Source: Treponema sp. | GTDB taxonomy: Bacteria; Spirochaetota; Spirochaetia; Treponematales; Breznakiellaceae | Assembly: GCA_009781635.1 (NCBI GenBank) | Contig: WQXU01000019.1 | Span: 1-48,165 of the forward strand | Length of the DNA: 48,165 nucleotides | Reading direction: 5' to 3' | In this document: positions 16,361 to 26,411 of the stretch, one piece after another | How the letters are laid out: each line of letters opens with the position of its first letter | How positions within the stretch are numbered: position 1 is the stretch's first letter | Position numbers and translations under genes: made by a program | The notes under the pieces: generated by a model | Database searches by the model: none | Seen by the model: the letters and a program-made list of their open reading frames with translations, nothing else | Told to the model about the DNA's origin: nothing

Positions 16361-17789
16361 TTTTATCACCTTTTTGCTTTGGGTATTCGATTCTTGTATG
16401 ATAATAGCCTGCCAGTACCCTTACAAATGCCTTCTTTATAATCTCAAGTTCGTGGAAGGATAAATCCGATTGAGAAAGCTGTCCGTGTTCTATTTTTGAA
16501 TCAAAAAGCTGCTGAATAAACTTTTCAATTTTAGTTGCGTTGGGTTTTGTCAATGTTCTTACAGCAGCTTCGGCAACATCGGCAAGCATGACAATCGCCG
16601 ATTCCTTTGAACGCGGAGGGCTTCCGGGATAGGAAAAATCTTCCGAGTTTACCGCTACCTCGTTTTCTGTCGCCTTATTATAAAACCACGATATAATCGA
16701 GTTGCCGTGATGTTCCGATACGATGGATATTACATCTTTGGGAAGGCCAAGATTCAAGGCCTTTTCCACGCCAAGTTTTACATGACTGCGGATTATAGTC
16801 GCAGAAAGCCGCGGCGCTATTTCATCATGCCTGTTGTGATCGGTTTGATTCTCTACAAAGTAATCCGGGTTTTCCATTTTTCCAATATCATGATAATAAG
16901 CGCCGACACGGGCAAGCAGCGCGTTTGATCCAATGTCCTGGCATGCCTGTTCTGCAAGATTTGCCACCATCAATGAATGGCTGTAAGTGCCGGGCGCCGT
17001 TGTAAAAAGTTTGCGTAACAGGGGTGCGTTTAAATCCGATAATTCCATAAGCCTGAAAGATGTTACTGCATTTAATGCATGTTCAAGCGGCGGCAGAAAA
17101 CCAAGGATTAACATTCCGCAGATGATGCCGTTAAAGGCTGCCCAAAACAGCGGAGCAGGGTAATTAGAGAAACCGGATTCGCGTATTAAAAGCACTACAA
17201 CAACAGCAAAGCAATTTGCCGCCGCAATTATAAGGCCTGCCTTAATAAGGCTCATTCTGTTTTGGGCCTTGTGCAGCACGGTAGAAGCCGCCGCTCCGGA
17301 TACAAGAGCGATTATATATGAATGAATGTCAAACGCGCCTGCGAAAAAAGCGCCCAGAGGCAGAGCGACAGCCATGATCATTGCAAGCCTTTTTCCCAGA
17401 AAGACTGCAAGCAGCATAATAAACAGGGCTGTCGGAATTGCAAGCGAAACAGGAAAACCTTCAGGACCCGGGGAGAGATTGTTAATTAAAACAGAACCGA
17501 TTATATAAGAGCCTGCTAAAGAAGAGACAAGGTAGCATTCCCTGTTATTTAATTCCCTTCCAAGAATGGTTTTTCCGCATAAAATAATATAGAGTATGTA
17601 AATCAGCAATGCAAGAAACAATACGCCAAGAATATTCAAGGGGCTGCCTGCATTCCCCTCATCCATGCTTGCGACTATTATAAATGAGGCAAAACAGAAC
17701 AGAAAAAGGCTGTAAATACCAGGCCCTGATCTTATTCTGTCAATAATCTGCAGAAAGTTTTTTTTAATATATTCATGATTCACTTTCAT
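16353..17789 (-). CDS. 7TM-HD phosphodiesterase (PgpH-like), short form
   Basis: 478 residues: about seven to eight hydrophobic helices in ~25-255, then an HD domain (~265-440) with 'PGTYSHSLMVANLAEQA', 'YYHDIGKMENPDYFVENQ', 'SEHHGN' and 'MLADVAEAAVRT'. This matches the 7TM-7TMR_HD family, whose PgpH members hydrolyse cyclic di-AMP. Typical PgpH proteins are ~700 residues with a large extracytoplasmic 7TMR-HDED sensor near the N-terminus. That domain is missing here, so the enzyme may be constitutive or sensed differently. It sits between phoH and ybeY, a common position in bacteria. Its start overlaps phoH by 17 bases; a weak AGG lies before the ATG. Confidence 0.88.
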   Translation of the reverse strand: MKVNHEYIKKNFLQIIDRIRSGPGIYSLFLFCFASFIIVASMDEGNAGSPLNILGVLFLALLIYILYIILCGKTILGRELNNRECYLVSSLAGSYIIGSVLINNLSPGPEGFPVSLAIPTALFIMLLAVFLGKRLAMIMAVALPLGAFFAGAFDIHSYIIALVSGAAASTVLHKAQNRMSLIKAGLIIAAANCFAVVVVLLIRESGFSNYPAPLFWAAFNGIICGMLILGFLPPLEHALNAVTSFRLMELSDLNAPLLRKLFTTAPGTYSHSLMVANLAEQACQDIGSNALLARVGAYYHDIGKMENPDYFVENQTDHNRHDEIAPRLSATIIRSHVKLGVEKALNLGLPKDVISIVSEHHGNSIISWFYNKATENEVAVNSEDFSYPGSPPRSKESAIVMLADVAEAAVRTLTKPNATKIEKFIQQLFDSKIEHGQLSQSDLSFHELEIIKKAFVRVLAGYYHTRIEYPKQKGDKNE

Positions 17790-18738
17790 TGTATGCCTGT
17801 ATTATCTTTTTTATAAGGGGATTGCGCGCTACATCGCCTGTATGCAGAAATGAAAAACTTAGCCCGTCAATCTCTCTTAGAATATCAAGAGCATTTAAAA
17901 GCCCCGAATCTGATTTGCGCGGAAGATCTATCTGTGTAGTGTCTCCTGTTATTACAGCTCTTGCGCCTGTGCCAATCCTTGTCAGGAACATTTTCATCTG
18001 TTCCTTTGTTGTGTTCTGGGCCTCATCAAGAATTATCATGCAGTCGTTTAAGCTGCGTCCCCTCATGTATGCAAGAGGCGCAATTTCTATTGCTCTTGTT
18101 TCTTCCATTCTGTTTATTACATCATAGGGGATAAGGGATTCCATAGCATCATAAAGAGGTTTCAGGTAAGGATCGATTTTCTGGGCCAGATCTCCAGGCA
18201 AAAAGCCAAGATTCTCTCCTGCTTCAACAACAGGGCGGGTAAGAACGAGTTTTCGCATTTTTCTTGAAAGAAGCATCTGCAGCGCATGAGCAATTGCAAG
18301 ATAGGTTTTGCCGGTTCCCGCAGGGCCTATGCAAAAACTTATTTCATTCTCCCGCATTTCCCTGATATACAGAGCCTGATTTCTTGTGCGCGGATAAACC
18401 CTGTTAAAACCATGAGGTATCTGTATCATGGAATCGCGGAAGAGTTCCCCGCTTTTTTCATTGTTATCTTCCGATGCCGGCATGTCTTCTGCAAGAGCTA
18501 TGATATATTCGGCGGAAGGAGAGTCTCCTTCGTTTATTGCAGTAACCAGGTTATTCATCATTGTCCTGAAACGCCTGATGCCGTTTTTATCCTGGCATTC
18601 AAAATGAATTTCATTGCCTCTTGCAGTGATAACTCCTCCCAGTGATTCTTCCATTACCCTGAGATTTCTGTCGTTTGCCCCGCAAATTCCGCCAAGCACC
18701 TCTGTGTTTTCAAGGACAAAAGTTATTCTGTCTTCCAA
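17773..18738 (-). CDS. phoH: PhoH-like ATPase (YbeZ type)
   Basis: 321 residues. It has an N-terminal KH-like region, then the PhoH ATPase core with Walker A 'GPAGTGKTYLA', 'TRPVVEAGENLGFLPGD', Walker B 'MIILDEAQNTT' and 'ITGDTTQIDLP'. YbeZ proteins work with YbeY in RNA metabolism; both are encoded in this cluster. The start is TTG at 18738 (LEDRITF as encoded), supported by GATGAGG five bases before it. No ATG is nearby upstream. The preceding gene (lptD-like) ends 60 bases away, so a shared transcript is plausible. Confidence 0.93.
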   Translation of the reverse strand: MEDRITFVLENTEVLGGICGANDRNLRVMEESLGGVITARGNEIHFECQDKNGIRRFRTMMNNLVTAINEGDSPSAEYIIALAEDMPASEDNNEKSGELFRDSMIQIPHGFNRVYPRTRNQALYIREMRENEISFCIGPAGTGKTYLAIAHALQMLLSRKMRKLVLTRPVVEAGENLGFLPGDLAQKIDPYLKPLYDAMESLIPYDVINRMEETRAIEIAPLAYMRGRSLNDCMIILDEAQNTTKEQMKMFLTRIGTGARAVITGDTTQIDLPRKSDSGLLNALDILREIDGLSFSFLHTGDVARNPLIKKIIQAYNESES

Positions 18739-18798
18739 TAAAACCTCATCAATGTATATTTTATATCTGCATAAACAAAACCGTCAAGTATACGGATA

Positions 18799-21700
18799 TT
18801 ACTGGATTTCCCATCTTTCGTGCCTGCCGTGATAATTGACATGTGATTTAATTTCTGAAATTGGTATCCATTTAACAAGAAAGGAAACATCAGTTGTTAT
18901 TTCATATTTCATGGGATTTAGTCTTTGGTTAAGATAAGGGTAAAGATTTACCTGCAGTTCGGCTGTCCAGTCTCCAAGAAAGTGAATGGCTGACAATTCA
19001 AATCTGTGCATTTTAAAGCCTGTTCTGCGCCGTTTTGACTCATCAAAAAAATTGAAGGAATCAATGAGGTCTGTAAAAATATTATTCTGAGGGCCTTCAC
19101 GATACATGAATGTAAAGGCTTCCATTCCCGGTACATTTTTAAAATAACGCCATATAACGGCGTTTTGCGTAACTGCATCAAGCCTGAATCTTACAAACCC
19201 TATAACATTTGTTGTAAACCCCGATGACAGCTGAAAATTTGTATTTGTATGCTGCTGCAGGTCAAAATTAAGGGATGTATTTAAATTAAAAGTCAGGTTT
19301 AATCTGTTTTTTATTATATCTATATTCGGAATAGAACGATTATATGAAAATCTTAATTCTCTTGGATTTAAAGACGGTTCTCCCTGCAGTTCCCATCTGC
19401 CGCTGAAGGGTTCATTTGGATTATCAGGAACAAAAATGGATCTTGCTATTTTTGTCGCTGAAAACATGGCGCTGAAATTCCACAATGTAAGGGTTGTTCT
19501 TATTGTGGTAATTTCATTATTTTCCTCCGGATTTATTACCATGTGATATGAGAAAGAACCGACACCCTGGAATCGCAGCGTTTCAGTAAAATTTACAGGC
19601 CTCCAAATCCAGTCATCGCTTGTTTCAGGTTTCTCAACGCGGAAGTTTATGTTTGTTTCGGAAATCCAGAATCTGAATGTTGCATTGGTAGAAATAAGAC
19701 CGTCAAGCGGAGGCAGGGCCGCGCTTACAGTTAAATTCTGCCTTGTATTCATTACGTTAGCTGCAATGTTTCCGGCTACCTGGTGGCTGTTAAGGCCGTA
19801 TATATTTTCACCGAGTTTTTCCTTTACCCATGAGCCCCACTGCGGAGTTAGTTCAGGGCCGTCTCCGCCTTCGTATCTTTTTGATCTTACCATTGTTCCC
19901 CTGAAAGAGTACTGCATATTAGACTGGCCGAAAACCGGATTGGCATACAGAGGGCGGACCGTACCGTTATATGCATAGGATGATGAATAGTTTGTCTGGC
20001 TGTACTGCTGCCTTCTTGCGGTATCCATATCTGTTTTGGTAATTGCATCTTCGTTCATAAAGGAAAAATCCCTGTATGTGCCGCTGCCGGAGAAGGTCAC
20101 AGCATTGCTGTAAAGGCCTGTTGAGTGATCCATTCGTAAATTTATATTACTGTTACCTCCGAAACTTCCAAGAACAGTCCGTACATCACTCCAGTCAACC
20201 TGATCGCTTCTTTCCCATCTTGATGTTAAAAATTGAAGCTCGGAAGAGCTTGTCGGAGAAACCTGATAATCAATGCTGAATCTGTTGTTTCCTGCTGCCG
20301 GAAGGTTAAAGTTCTGGCTTATAACAGGAGGCGTTATAAGACGGGAATCGATGCTGCTTTGCGATTCCTCTTCTTCGCTGTCACTGCTGGTATCCGCCCA
20401 GGGAGAAAGAGGCATTCCTATGCCGCCCAAAGGATCATCTCTTTCTGCTATTGTACCTGGCGCAGCCGTATTCGGTCTTGCCGGTGTGCGCCCAAGGGAT
20501 AATGGAGTTCCCGAGACAGAGCCTGAAATATTATAAATTGTATATTTATCAGGTACGTAAAAATCTCTTCCCGGGCTGTCTTTGTCGACGAACATGTTTC
20601 GTTTTGTTGTGAATGTCATTGTTGTAGATATATTTGAAATTGATACTCTGGAGATATAAGGCGCAAGGGAAGGGAAGGAAGGATTTAAATTTCCGTTTAC
20701 ATGCCATTGATAAGTTCCTATAAGGTTTTGTGTCGCTGTTTCTTCAACGGTTATACCCTGCTGAAGCATGTTCATGAAGTCCATGTTCTCTGCGCGGTTG
20801 AGAAAATCCATATTTACATAAGGGTCTGAATAATAAGGGAGATTCCAGGCAAGATTGCCGTACCTTCCGCCGATAGAACTTTGCAGTCTCATCCTGTAAC
20901 GGAAAGGAACTTCTGTTGAAAAAAAGTTTGAATGATTCCAGTCAAATGTGCCGTCATAATTATTAGGCGCATATGGAGTATAATTGCCGCCAACCATGGA
21001 GATTGTCCTTGTAAAGCCAACTCCAATAGAAAACTCACTCTGATTAAATGCCCCTGCTTTTGGAGTATTTAAATCAAGCCCAAGATATGTTCCAAGATTT
21101 ACATAATAATCAGCCAGAACTTTCAGGCTTGTTTCATTCTTGTTAACGGCTCTTTTCCCAGTGCTGCGTAAAAATAATCCATGCAGTTCTCTTTCCATGT
21201 CATCCGTGTTTCCAAGAATTTTTGTAATTGAATTTGCATCCGCAGGATCTGTTTTTGGCCGTCCAAGGATATATGTCGTTGTCTGAACAAATGCGCCCTC
21301 TCTGCTTCGAAATCCTATTACAGGGTGAAAGACAAGTTCATCTCCGGGAAAATAAAAGAACGGAAGATACAAGACAGGAATTTCACCTACTTTTAAAACT
21401 GCGTTAAAAATGGAAAAATCTGAGCTTGGAAGCAGCCAAAGCTTTGTTGCGTTAATCGACCAAAGCGCCTCTTCGTTAGTTGCGCTTGTTACACGCGCAT
21501 TGGAAAGAATTGTTACATCCTGATCGCTGCGGGAAATTACGGCTCCCGAAAAAAGATAGGCAGTTCCGTCGCTGTCTAGTTCATGCTGGGTGCTTCCTTC
21601 AAGGAAGATGCTTGACCAGTCATCAATATTAACAGTTATATTTTCTCCGCGGAATGTTTCTGTTTTATCAGTTTCTATTTTTTCGTATACTACCTGCCCT

Positions 21701-22260
21701 CTTGCGGTAAGTATATTTCTTGTACGGTTAAAAAGTATTTCATTTGCGCGTATCCTGTGTTCGGAATCTCCGTCTTTAAGGCTTATTCTTACATCGCCTT
21801 TTAATCTTGCATAATCTTCATCAATTACATCTATTGTAAAATATTCTGTTGTTTGAGCGGATTCTATCGTAATAATTTTGCGGTCTTCATCCTTTGCCGC
21901 AGGTTCGGGCATTTCAAAATGCTCCCTTATGCGCCTTGAAAGATCCGCCCTTGTGCCGCTTTCAGAAAGACCCAGGGTACGGCACCATACCGCAAGCTCA
22001 CCCAATGTTGATGTATTTATTTCCATTTCTATGCGCCGGCTTTGAGAAGATGATAATCTGCTTTCGGGAACGGCTTCTTCTGCTTCCTGTATTTCTATTT
22101 CCTGTATTTCAATCTCATCATTATCATTTACATCTTCTTCCTGCGCATATAAGGGAGTAAAAAATGATAATATAAAAAAAAGGATTAAACATGAAACGCG
22201 ATCATACCGCTTTCGTGCGAGAAATTTATAGAGAAGTTTATGACAGCGCGTACCTTTCAT
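18799..22260 (-). CDS. lptD: LptD/OstA-like outer-membrane protein with SAP-like N-terminal motif
   Basis: 1153 residues. A signal segment at ~22-40 ends in LYAQ. An acidic repeat follows (EIEIQE), then a motif at ~84-115 that resembles a SAP helix-extension-helix ('[17 protein letters not shown]' plus '[12 protein letters not shown]'). Residues ~125-280 match an OstA/LptA-type beta-jellyroll ('[21 protein letters not shown]' in parts). The long C-terminal part has alternating aromatic strands typical of an outer-membrane barrel, starting around '[21 protein letters not shown]' (LptD-like 'P...FPGD..' segment). LptD inserts LPS into the outer membrane; treponemes such as T. pallidum have no LPS, so the cargo is open. 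The ATG at 22260 overlaps the uvrA stop (ATGA) and has CAGGAG upstream; an in-frame GTG at 22287 is less likely. Confidence 0.82.
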   Translation of the reverse strand: MKGTRCHKLLYKFLARKRYDRVSCLILFFILSFFTPLYAQEEDVNDNDEIEIQEIEIQEAEEAVPESRLSSSQSRRIEMEINTSTLGELAVWCRTLGLSESGTRADLSRRIREHFEMPEPAAKDEDRKIITIESAQTTEYFTIDVIDEDYARLKGDVRISLKDGDSEHRIRANEILFNRTRNILTARGQVVYEKIETDKTETFRGENITVNIDDWSSIFLEGSTQHELDSDGTAYLFSGAVISRSDQDVTILSNARVTSATNEEALWSINATKLWLLPSSDFSIFNAVLKVGEIPVLYLPFFYFPGDELVFHPVIGFRSREGAFVQTTTYILGRPKTDPADANSITKILGNTDDMERELHGLFLRSTGKRAVNKNETSLKVLADYYVNLGTYLGLDLNTPKAGAFNQSEFSIGVGFTRTISMVGGNYTPYAPNNYDGTFDWNHSNFFSTEVPFRYRMRLQSSIGGRYGNLAWNLPYYSDPYVNMDFLNRAENMDFMNMLQQGITVEETATQNLIGTYQWHVNGNLNPSFPSLAPYISRVSISNISTTMTFTTKRNMFVDKDSPGRDFYVPDKYTIYNISGSVSGTPLSLGRTPARPNTAAPGTIAERDDPLGGIGMPLSPWADTSSDSEEEESQSSIDSRLITPPVISQNFNLPAAGNNRFSIDYQVSPTSSSELQFLTSRWERSDQVDWSDVRTVLGSFGGNSNINLRMDHSTGLYSNAVTFSGSGTYRDFSFMNEDAITKTDMDTARRQQYSQTNYSSSYAYNGTVRPLYANPVFGQSNMQYSFRGTMVRSKRYEGGDGPELTPQWGSWVKEKLGENIYGLNSHQVAGNIAANVMNTRQNLTVSAALPPLDGLISTNATFRFWISETNINFRVEKPETSDDWIWRPVNFTETLRFQGVGSFSYHMVINPEENNEITTIRTTLTLWNFSAMFSATKIARSIFVPDNPNEPFSGRWELQGEPSLNPRELRFSYNRSIPNIDIIKNRLNLTFNLNTSLNFDLQQHTNTNFQLSSGFTTNVIGFVRFRLDAVTQNAVIWRYFKNVPGMEAFTFMYREGPQNNIFTDLIDSFNFFDESKRRRTGFKMHRFELSAIHFLGDWTAELQVNLYPYLNQRLNPMKYEITTDVSFLVKWIPISEIKSHVNYHGRHERWEIQ

Positions 22261-25121
22261 TGTCTCCTGTTTCTGGTCTTTGTACACGGCGCATTTCGTT
22301 TTAACATTTCATCAATATAAAAGCCAGTATAGGACGCACTGCATTCGGCAATCTGTTCCGGCGTACCGGTTGCGATAATCTGCCCGCCCTTTTCACCGCC
22401 TTCAGGACCCAAATCGATGATATGATCAGCCTGTAAAAGCACATCAAGGTTATGTTCAATCATTATAACCGTATTTCCCTGATCTACCAACCGCCGGATC
22501 ACGTCCATAAGCTGTTTTACATCGGCAAAGTGAAGGCCTGTAGTAGGTTCATCCAGAATATAGAGGGTTCTGCCGGTAGAGCGTTTTGAAAGTTCCAGCG
22601 CCAGTTTTACCCTCTGCGCCTCTCCGCCCGAAAGAGTCAAGGCCGACTGTCCCAGTTTTACATACCCAAGGCCGACAGAAAGAAGCGTTTCCATTTTACG
22701 GGCAATCTGCGGAATCGGGGCAAAAAAAACAGCCGCCTCTTCTATTGTCATATCAAGAATATCAGATATATTTTTCCCTTTGTAGCGGATTTCAAGAGTC
22801 TCTCTGTTGAATCTTTTTCCGTGGCACACATCACATGTTATATAAACATCCGGCAGAAAGTTCATCTCTATCTTGATGGTTCCGTCTCCTTCGCAGTTTT
22901 CGCATCTTCCTCCGCGCACATTAAATGAAAAACGCCCTGGTTTATAACCCCTCATCCTTGATTCCGGCAAATTTGAAAACATGTCTCTTATAGCCGTAAA
23001 ACCTTCTACATATGTTATGGGATTTGAGCGCGGCGTTCTGCCAATCGGGCTTTGGTCTATATCAATTACCTTGTCGATATATTCATGGCCTTCAAGTTTT
23101 TTATAGGCTCCCTCTTCGCGGTTTGAACCGTAGACCTTATTTGCAAGGGCCGGGTAAAGTACATCGGAAAGCAAAGTGGATTTTCCGGAACCTGAAACAC
23201 CTGTGATGCATGTAAAAATTCCAAGCGGAATTTCCACATTGATATTCTTAAGATTATGCTCGCTAACCCCTCTTAATTTGAGCTTTGCGCCGTTTCCCTT
23301 TCTGCGTTCCCCGGGAATATTGATGCGAAGGTTTCCCGCAAGATACTGGCCTGTCAAACTCTCTTTTACCTTCATTACATCCGAGGGCCTTCCCTGCGCG
23401 ACAACACGTCCGCCATGAACGCCCGCGCCGGGACCCAGATCGACAATATGATCGGCTGTGCGCAATGTCTGCTCATCATGTTCTACGACAATCAGAGTAT
23501 TGCCAAGATTGCGCAGGTATAAAAGTGTGTCGATAAGGCGCTGGTTGTCTCTCTGGTGAAGCCCGATAGAAGGTTCATCCAGTATGTACAATACCCCGAC
23601 AAGACTTGATCCTATCTGGGTTGCAAGCCTGATTCTCTGGGCCTCCCCTCCTGAAAGAGTAGAAGCCCTGCGCTCAAGGCTAAGGTAATCAAGGCCGACA
23701 TTCTGCATGAAGCCAAGGCGCGCATTTATTTCTTTTAATATCTGATAGGCGATTTTATTTTCATTTTTGCCGAGTTTTAGGGTTTCAAAAAAGTTTATTG
23801 AGTCTGTTACAGAAAGCTTTGACAATTCCCAGATATTTTTACCTGCTATAGTTACAGCTAACACTTCCGGCTTAAGCCTTTTGCCTTCACAGTCTTCGCA
23901 GTCCTTCCTGCTCATAAATTTTTCAAGCCAGTCTTTAACGCCCTGGGATGATGTCTCGATATAGCGTCTTCTTAATTCTTCCAGGATTCCCTGAAATTGC
24001 GTCTGATATTGAAAATGTCCTGTTCCCTCGCGGTTTACATATTTTACTTTTACTTCGTCCTCTGTGCCGTAAAGTATCGCATTGACAATTTTTTTCGGCA
24101 GTTTATTAAAAGGCGTATCAAGGCTGAAATTGTAATGCTTTGCAAGCGCTTTAAAGCGGCTTGCATTCCACGCGCTGTCGGGATTGTAAGGGATTACGCC
24201 GCCTTCATTAAATGACAGGGAAGAATCCGGTATGACAAGAGCGGGATCAAATTCCAGCTTTGTACCGATACCCGAACAGCCGGTACAGGCGCCGAAGGGA
24301 TTATTAAATGAAAAGAGCCGCGGCTGCAATTCCGGGATTGATACGCCGCAGTCCGGGCATGCGTTTTTCTGTGAAAAGATCTGCTCTCTGAAAGTATCTC
24401 CCTTTGAGTCATTTATAAGTACAATTAAAAGGCCGTCTGCTGTCTGCAGGGCGCTTTCTACGGATTCGGCCAGTCTTGCGCGGATACCTTTTCCAATCAC
24501 AAGCCTGTCTACGATAATATCGATGGAATGTTTTTTTTGCTTGTCGAGTTTTATGCTTTCATCAAGATTTACAGGAACGCCGTCTATCCGCGCGCGCGCA
24601 AAACCTGCCTTGACTGCGTCTTCTATTATTTTTTGATGCTCTCCTTTTTTTCCGCGGATGACAGGAGACAGCAATTGAATTTTTGTTCCCTCTTTAAACT
24701 GCATGATTGTTTCGATGATCGAATCCACAGGCTGCTCGCGGATTTCCTTGCCGCAGACAGGGCAGTGAGGGATGCCGATTCTTGCGTAGAGAAGACGGTA
24801 ATAATCATAAATTTCCGTTACGGTGCCAACTGTCGAGCGGGGATTGCGATGGGTAGTTTTTTGTTCGATTGAAATGGCAGGGGATAAACCTTCGATGTAA
24901 TCCAAATCCGGCTTGTCCATGCGTCCCAGAAACTGGCGCGCATAGGCGGAAAGGCTTTCTACATAACGCCTTTGTCCCTCTGCAAAAATTGTATCAAAAG
25001 CCAGTGAACTCTTGCCTGAACCGGAAAGCCCTGATATGACAATTAACTTGTCGCGGGGAAGTTCAAGGTCGATGTTTTTAAGGTTATGCTCGCGCGCTCC
25101 CTTGATGATTAGTTTGTCCAT
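22257..25121 (-). CDS. uvrA: Excinuclease ABC subunit A
   Basis: 954 residues, the normal length for UvrA. It is the damage-recognition ATPase of nucleotide excision repair, acting with UvrB and UvrC. It has two ABC modules: Walker A '[14 protein letters not shown]' at ~32-45 and '[14 protein letters not shown]' in the second half; two signatures '[17 protein letters not shown]' and '[17 protein letters not shown]'; and zinc modules 'CPVCGKEI', 'CPDCG' and 'CENCEGDG...CDVCHGKRF'. The start ATG has no good ribosome binding site but lies 24 bases after a promoter-like -10. It heads the minus-strand cluster uvrA-lptD-phoH-7TM-HD-ybeY-corC-TPR. Confidence 0.98.
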   Translation of the reverse strand: MDKLIIKGAREHNLKNIDLELPRDKLIVISGLSGSGKSSLAFDTIFAEGQRRYVESLSAYARQFLGRMDKPDLDYIEGLSPAISIEQKTTHRNPRSTVGTVTEIYDYYRLLYARIGIPHCPVCGKEIREQPVDSIIETIMQFKEGTKIQLLSPVIRGKKGEHQKIIEDAVKAGFARARIDGVPVNLDESIKLDKQKKHSIDIIVDRLVIGKGIRARLAESVESALQTADGLLIVLINDSKGDTFREQIFSQKNACPDCGVSIPELQPRLFSFNNPFGACTGCSGIGTKLEFDPALVIPDSSLSFNEGGVIPYNPDSAWNASRFKALAKHYNFSLDTPFNKLPKKIVNAILYGTEDEVKVKYVNREGTGHFQYQTQFQGILEELRRRYIETSSQGVKDWLEKFMSRKDCEDCEGKRLKPEVLAVTIAGKNIWELSKLSVTDSINFFETLKLGKNENKIAYQILKEINARLGFMQNVGLDYLSLERRASTLSGGEAQRIRLATQIGSSLVGVLYILDEPSIGLHQRDNQRLIDTLLYLRNLGNTLIVVEHDEQTLRTADHIVDLGPGAGVHGGRVVAQGRPSDVMKVKESLTGQYLAGNLRINIPGERRKGNGAKLKLRGVSEHNLKNINVEIPLGIFTCITGVSGSGKSTLLSDVLYPALANKVYGSNREEGAYKKLEGHEYIDKVIDIDQSPIGRTPRSNPITYVEGFTAIRDMFSNLPESRMRGYKPGRFSFNVRGGRCENCEGDGTIKIEMNFLPDVYITCDVCHGKRFNRETLEIRYKGKNISDILDMTIEEAAVFFAPIPQIARKMETLLSVGLGYVKLGQSALTLSGGEAQRVKLALELSKRSTGRTLYILDEPTTGLHFADVKQLMDVIRRLVDQGNTVIMIEHNLDVLLQADHIIDLGPEGGEKGGQIIATGTPEQIAECSASYTGFYIDEMLKRNAPCTKTRNRRQ

Positions 25122-25145
25122 AGTTTAACAAGAATATCAAAAAAG

Positions 25146-25173
25146 ATTATAATGATCTAGTACCACTTGTCAT
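25146..25173 (-). promoter_or_regulatory. Candidate uvrA promoter
   Basis: On the minus strand ATGACA (25173-25168) and TATAAT (25151-25146) are 16 bases apart. The expected transcript starts about 17 bases before the uvrA ATG. The promoter is divergent from that of prfB. Confidence 0.5.
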
Positions 25174-25223
25174 ATGTTTAGCTGTTTTAAAACGCAGGGT
25201 AAACAGAAGAATTTAACAAGACA

Positions 25224-25252
25224 TTGATAAACATGCGTATTGCGGTTATTAT
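25224..25252 (+). promoter_or_regulatory. Candidate prfB promoter
   Basis: TTGATA (25224-25229) and TATTAT (25247-25252) are separated by exactly 17 bases. The prfB ATG follows at 25275, with TAGGAG at 25261-25266 as ribosome binding site. The expected leader is short. Confidence 0.5.
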
Positions 25253-25274
25253 CAATATTATAGGAGTTATAACC

Positions 25275-26400
25275 ATGCTGTTATCAGAACTGAGAAACCC
25301 CATCGAAGAATTAATAAAGAAAATTAACGAAACATGGAGGCGTCTTTGAAGACGCGGGATTTGCGCAGCGTATAACTGCTCTGGAAGCGAAAACCGCAGA
25401 GCCTGCCTTTTGGAATGATCAGGAAACAGTTGAAAAAACTCTTTCTTCTTTAAAAAGCCTGAAAACAAGGTATGAACCCTGGAAAGCTCTCCGCGATGAA
25501 ATGTCCGATTTACATACTCTTTTTGAACTTGCAACAGAGGCAAATGACGAAAGTGAAAGCGCAGGAATAGAAAGTTCACTGAAAAACCTTACCGCCCGTT
25601 ATGAAAAGCAAAACATCTTTGAACTTATGACAGGCGAGATGGATAAAAACGCATGCTTTCTTACTGTTCATTCAGGTGCGGGCGGAACTGAGGCCTGTGA
25701 TTGGACGGGTATGCTCTACCGCATGTACCTTCGCTGGGCAGAGCAAAAGGGTTTTAAAGTCGAGGAAGTTGACAGGCAGGAAGCTGAAGGGGGGATTAAG
25801 TCAGCCACATGCCAGGTCGAAGGGGACTTTGCCTACGGCTATCTTAAGGGGGAATCCGGCATTCACCGCCTTGTAAGGATAAGCCCCTTTGATTCCAATG
25901 CCCGCAGGCACACATCATTTGCTTCGGTTTATCTTTTTCCGGTTATTGACGATACAATCGAAGTTGAGATAAAACCTGAGGATCTGCGCGTAGACACATA
26001 CCGCGCGGGAGGAGCAGGGGGGCAGCATGTAAACAAGACGGACAGCGCGGTTCGTTTTACGCATCTTCCAACGGGAATTGTGGTTGCCTGCCAAAACGAG
26101 CGCAGCCAGATAAAAAACCGCGCTATAGCAATGAGCATGCTTAAGGCAAGGCTTTATGAACACTACAGACAGGAAAAGGAAAAGGAAAACGCAAAATTTT
26201 CCCAGGAGAAAAAAGATATTTCCTGGGGTAACCAGATAAGATCCTATGTGTTTCAGCCTTATACAATGGTAAAAGATTACAGAACAAAGGCAGAAAAAGG
26301 AAATATTGCGTCTGTTATGGACGGGGACATCGATTTATTTATCGAGGAGTATTTAAGGTTTTCCTGGCGTAACAGTGCCGCCGGAATCTCTGACGCATAA
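25275..26400 (+). CDS. prfB: Peptide chain release factor 2, with programmed +1 frameshift
   Basis: RF2 terminates translation at UGA and UAA codons. The reading frame opens at ATG 25275 and reads 24 codons (MLLSELRNP...WRRL) to an in-frame TGA at 25347. Shifting +1 after CTT continues as E-D-A-G-F and runs to 26400, for about 374 residues in all. The second part has all RF2 features: 'HSGAGGTEACDW', 'SPFDSNARRHTSF' and the catalytic 'GGAGGQHVNKTDSAVR' with GGQ, which contacts the peptidyl-transferase centre. The shift site carries GGAGG three bases before CTT TGA, the known autoregulatory arrangement: low RF2 allows frameshifting and more RF2. This is not a pseudogene. TAGGAG precedes the ATG. 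Confidence 0.97.
25336..25350 (+). promoter_or_regulatory. prfB programmed frameshift site
   Basis: GGAGG (25336-25340), CGT, CTT (25344-25346), TGA (25347-25349), A. The internal Shine-Dalgarno three bases before the CTT slippery codon plus the weak UGA context reproduces the E. coli prfB layout. The +1 frame resumes at GAA, 25348-25350. Confidence 0.95.
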
Positions 26401-26411
26401 CGGGGTGTTTT

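Noticed and set aside
25347-25349. In-frame stop codon in prfB suggesting a pseudogene
   Set aside because: It is the regulated UGA of the RF2 frameshift site, with GGAGG and CTT at the right spacing, and the +1 frame is open to the end.
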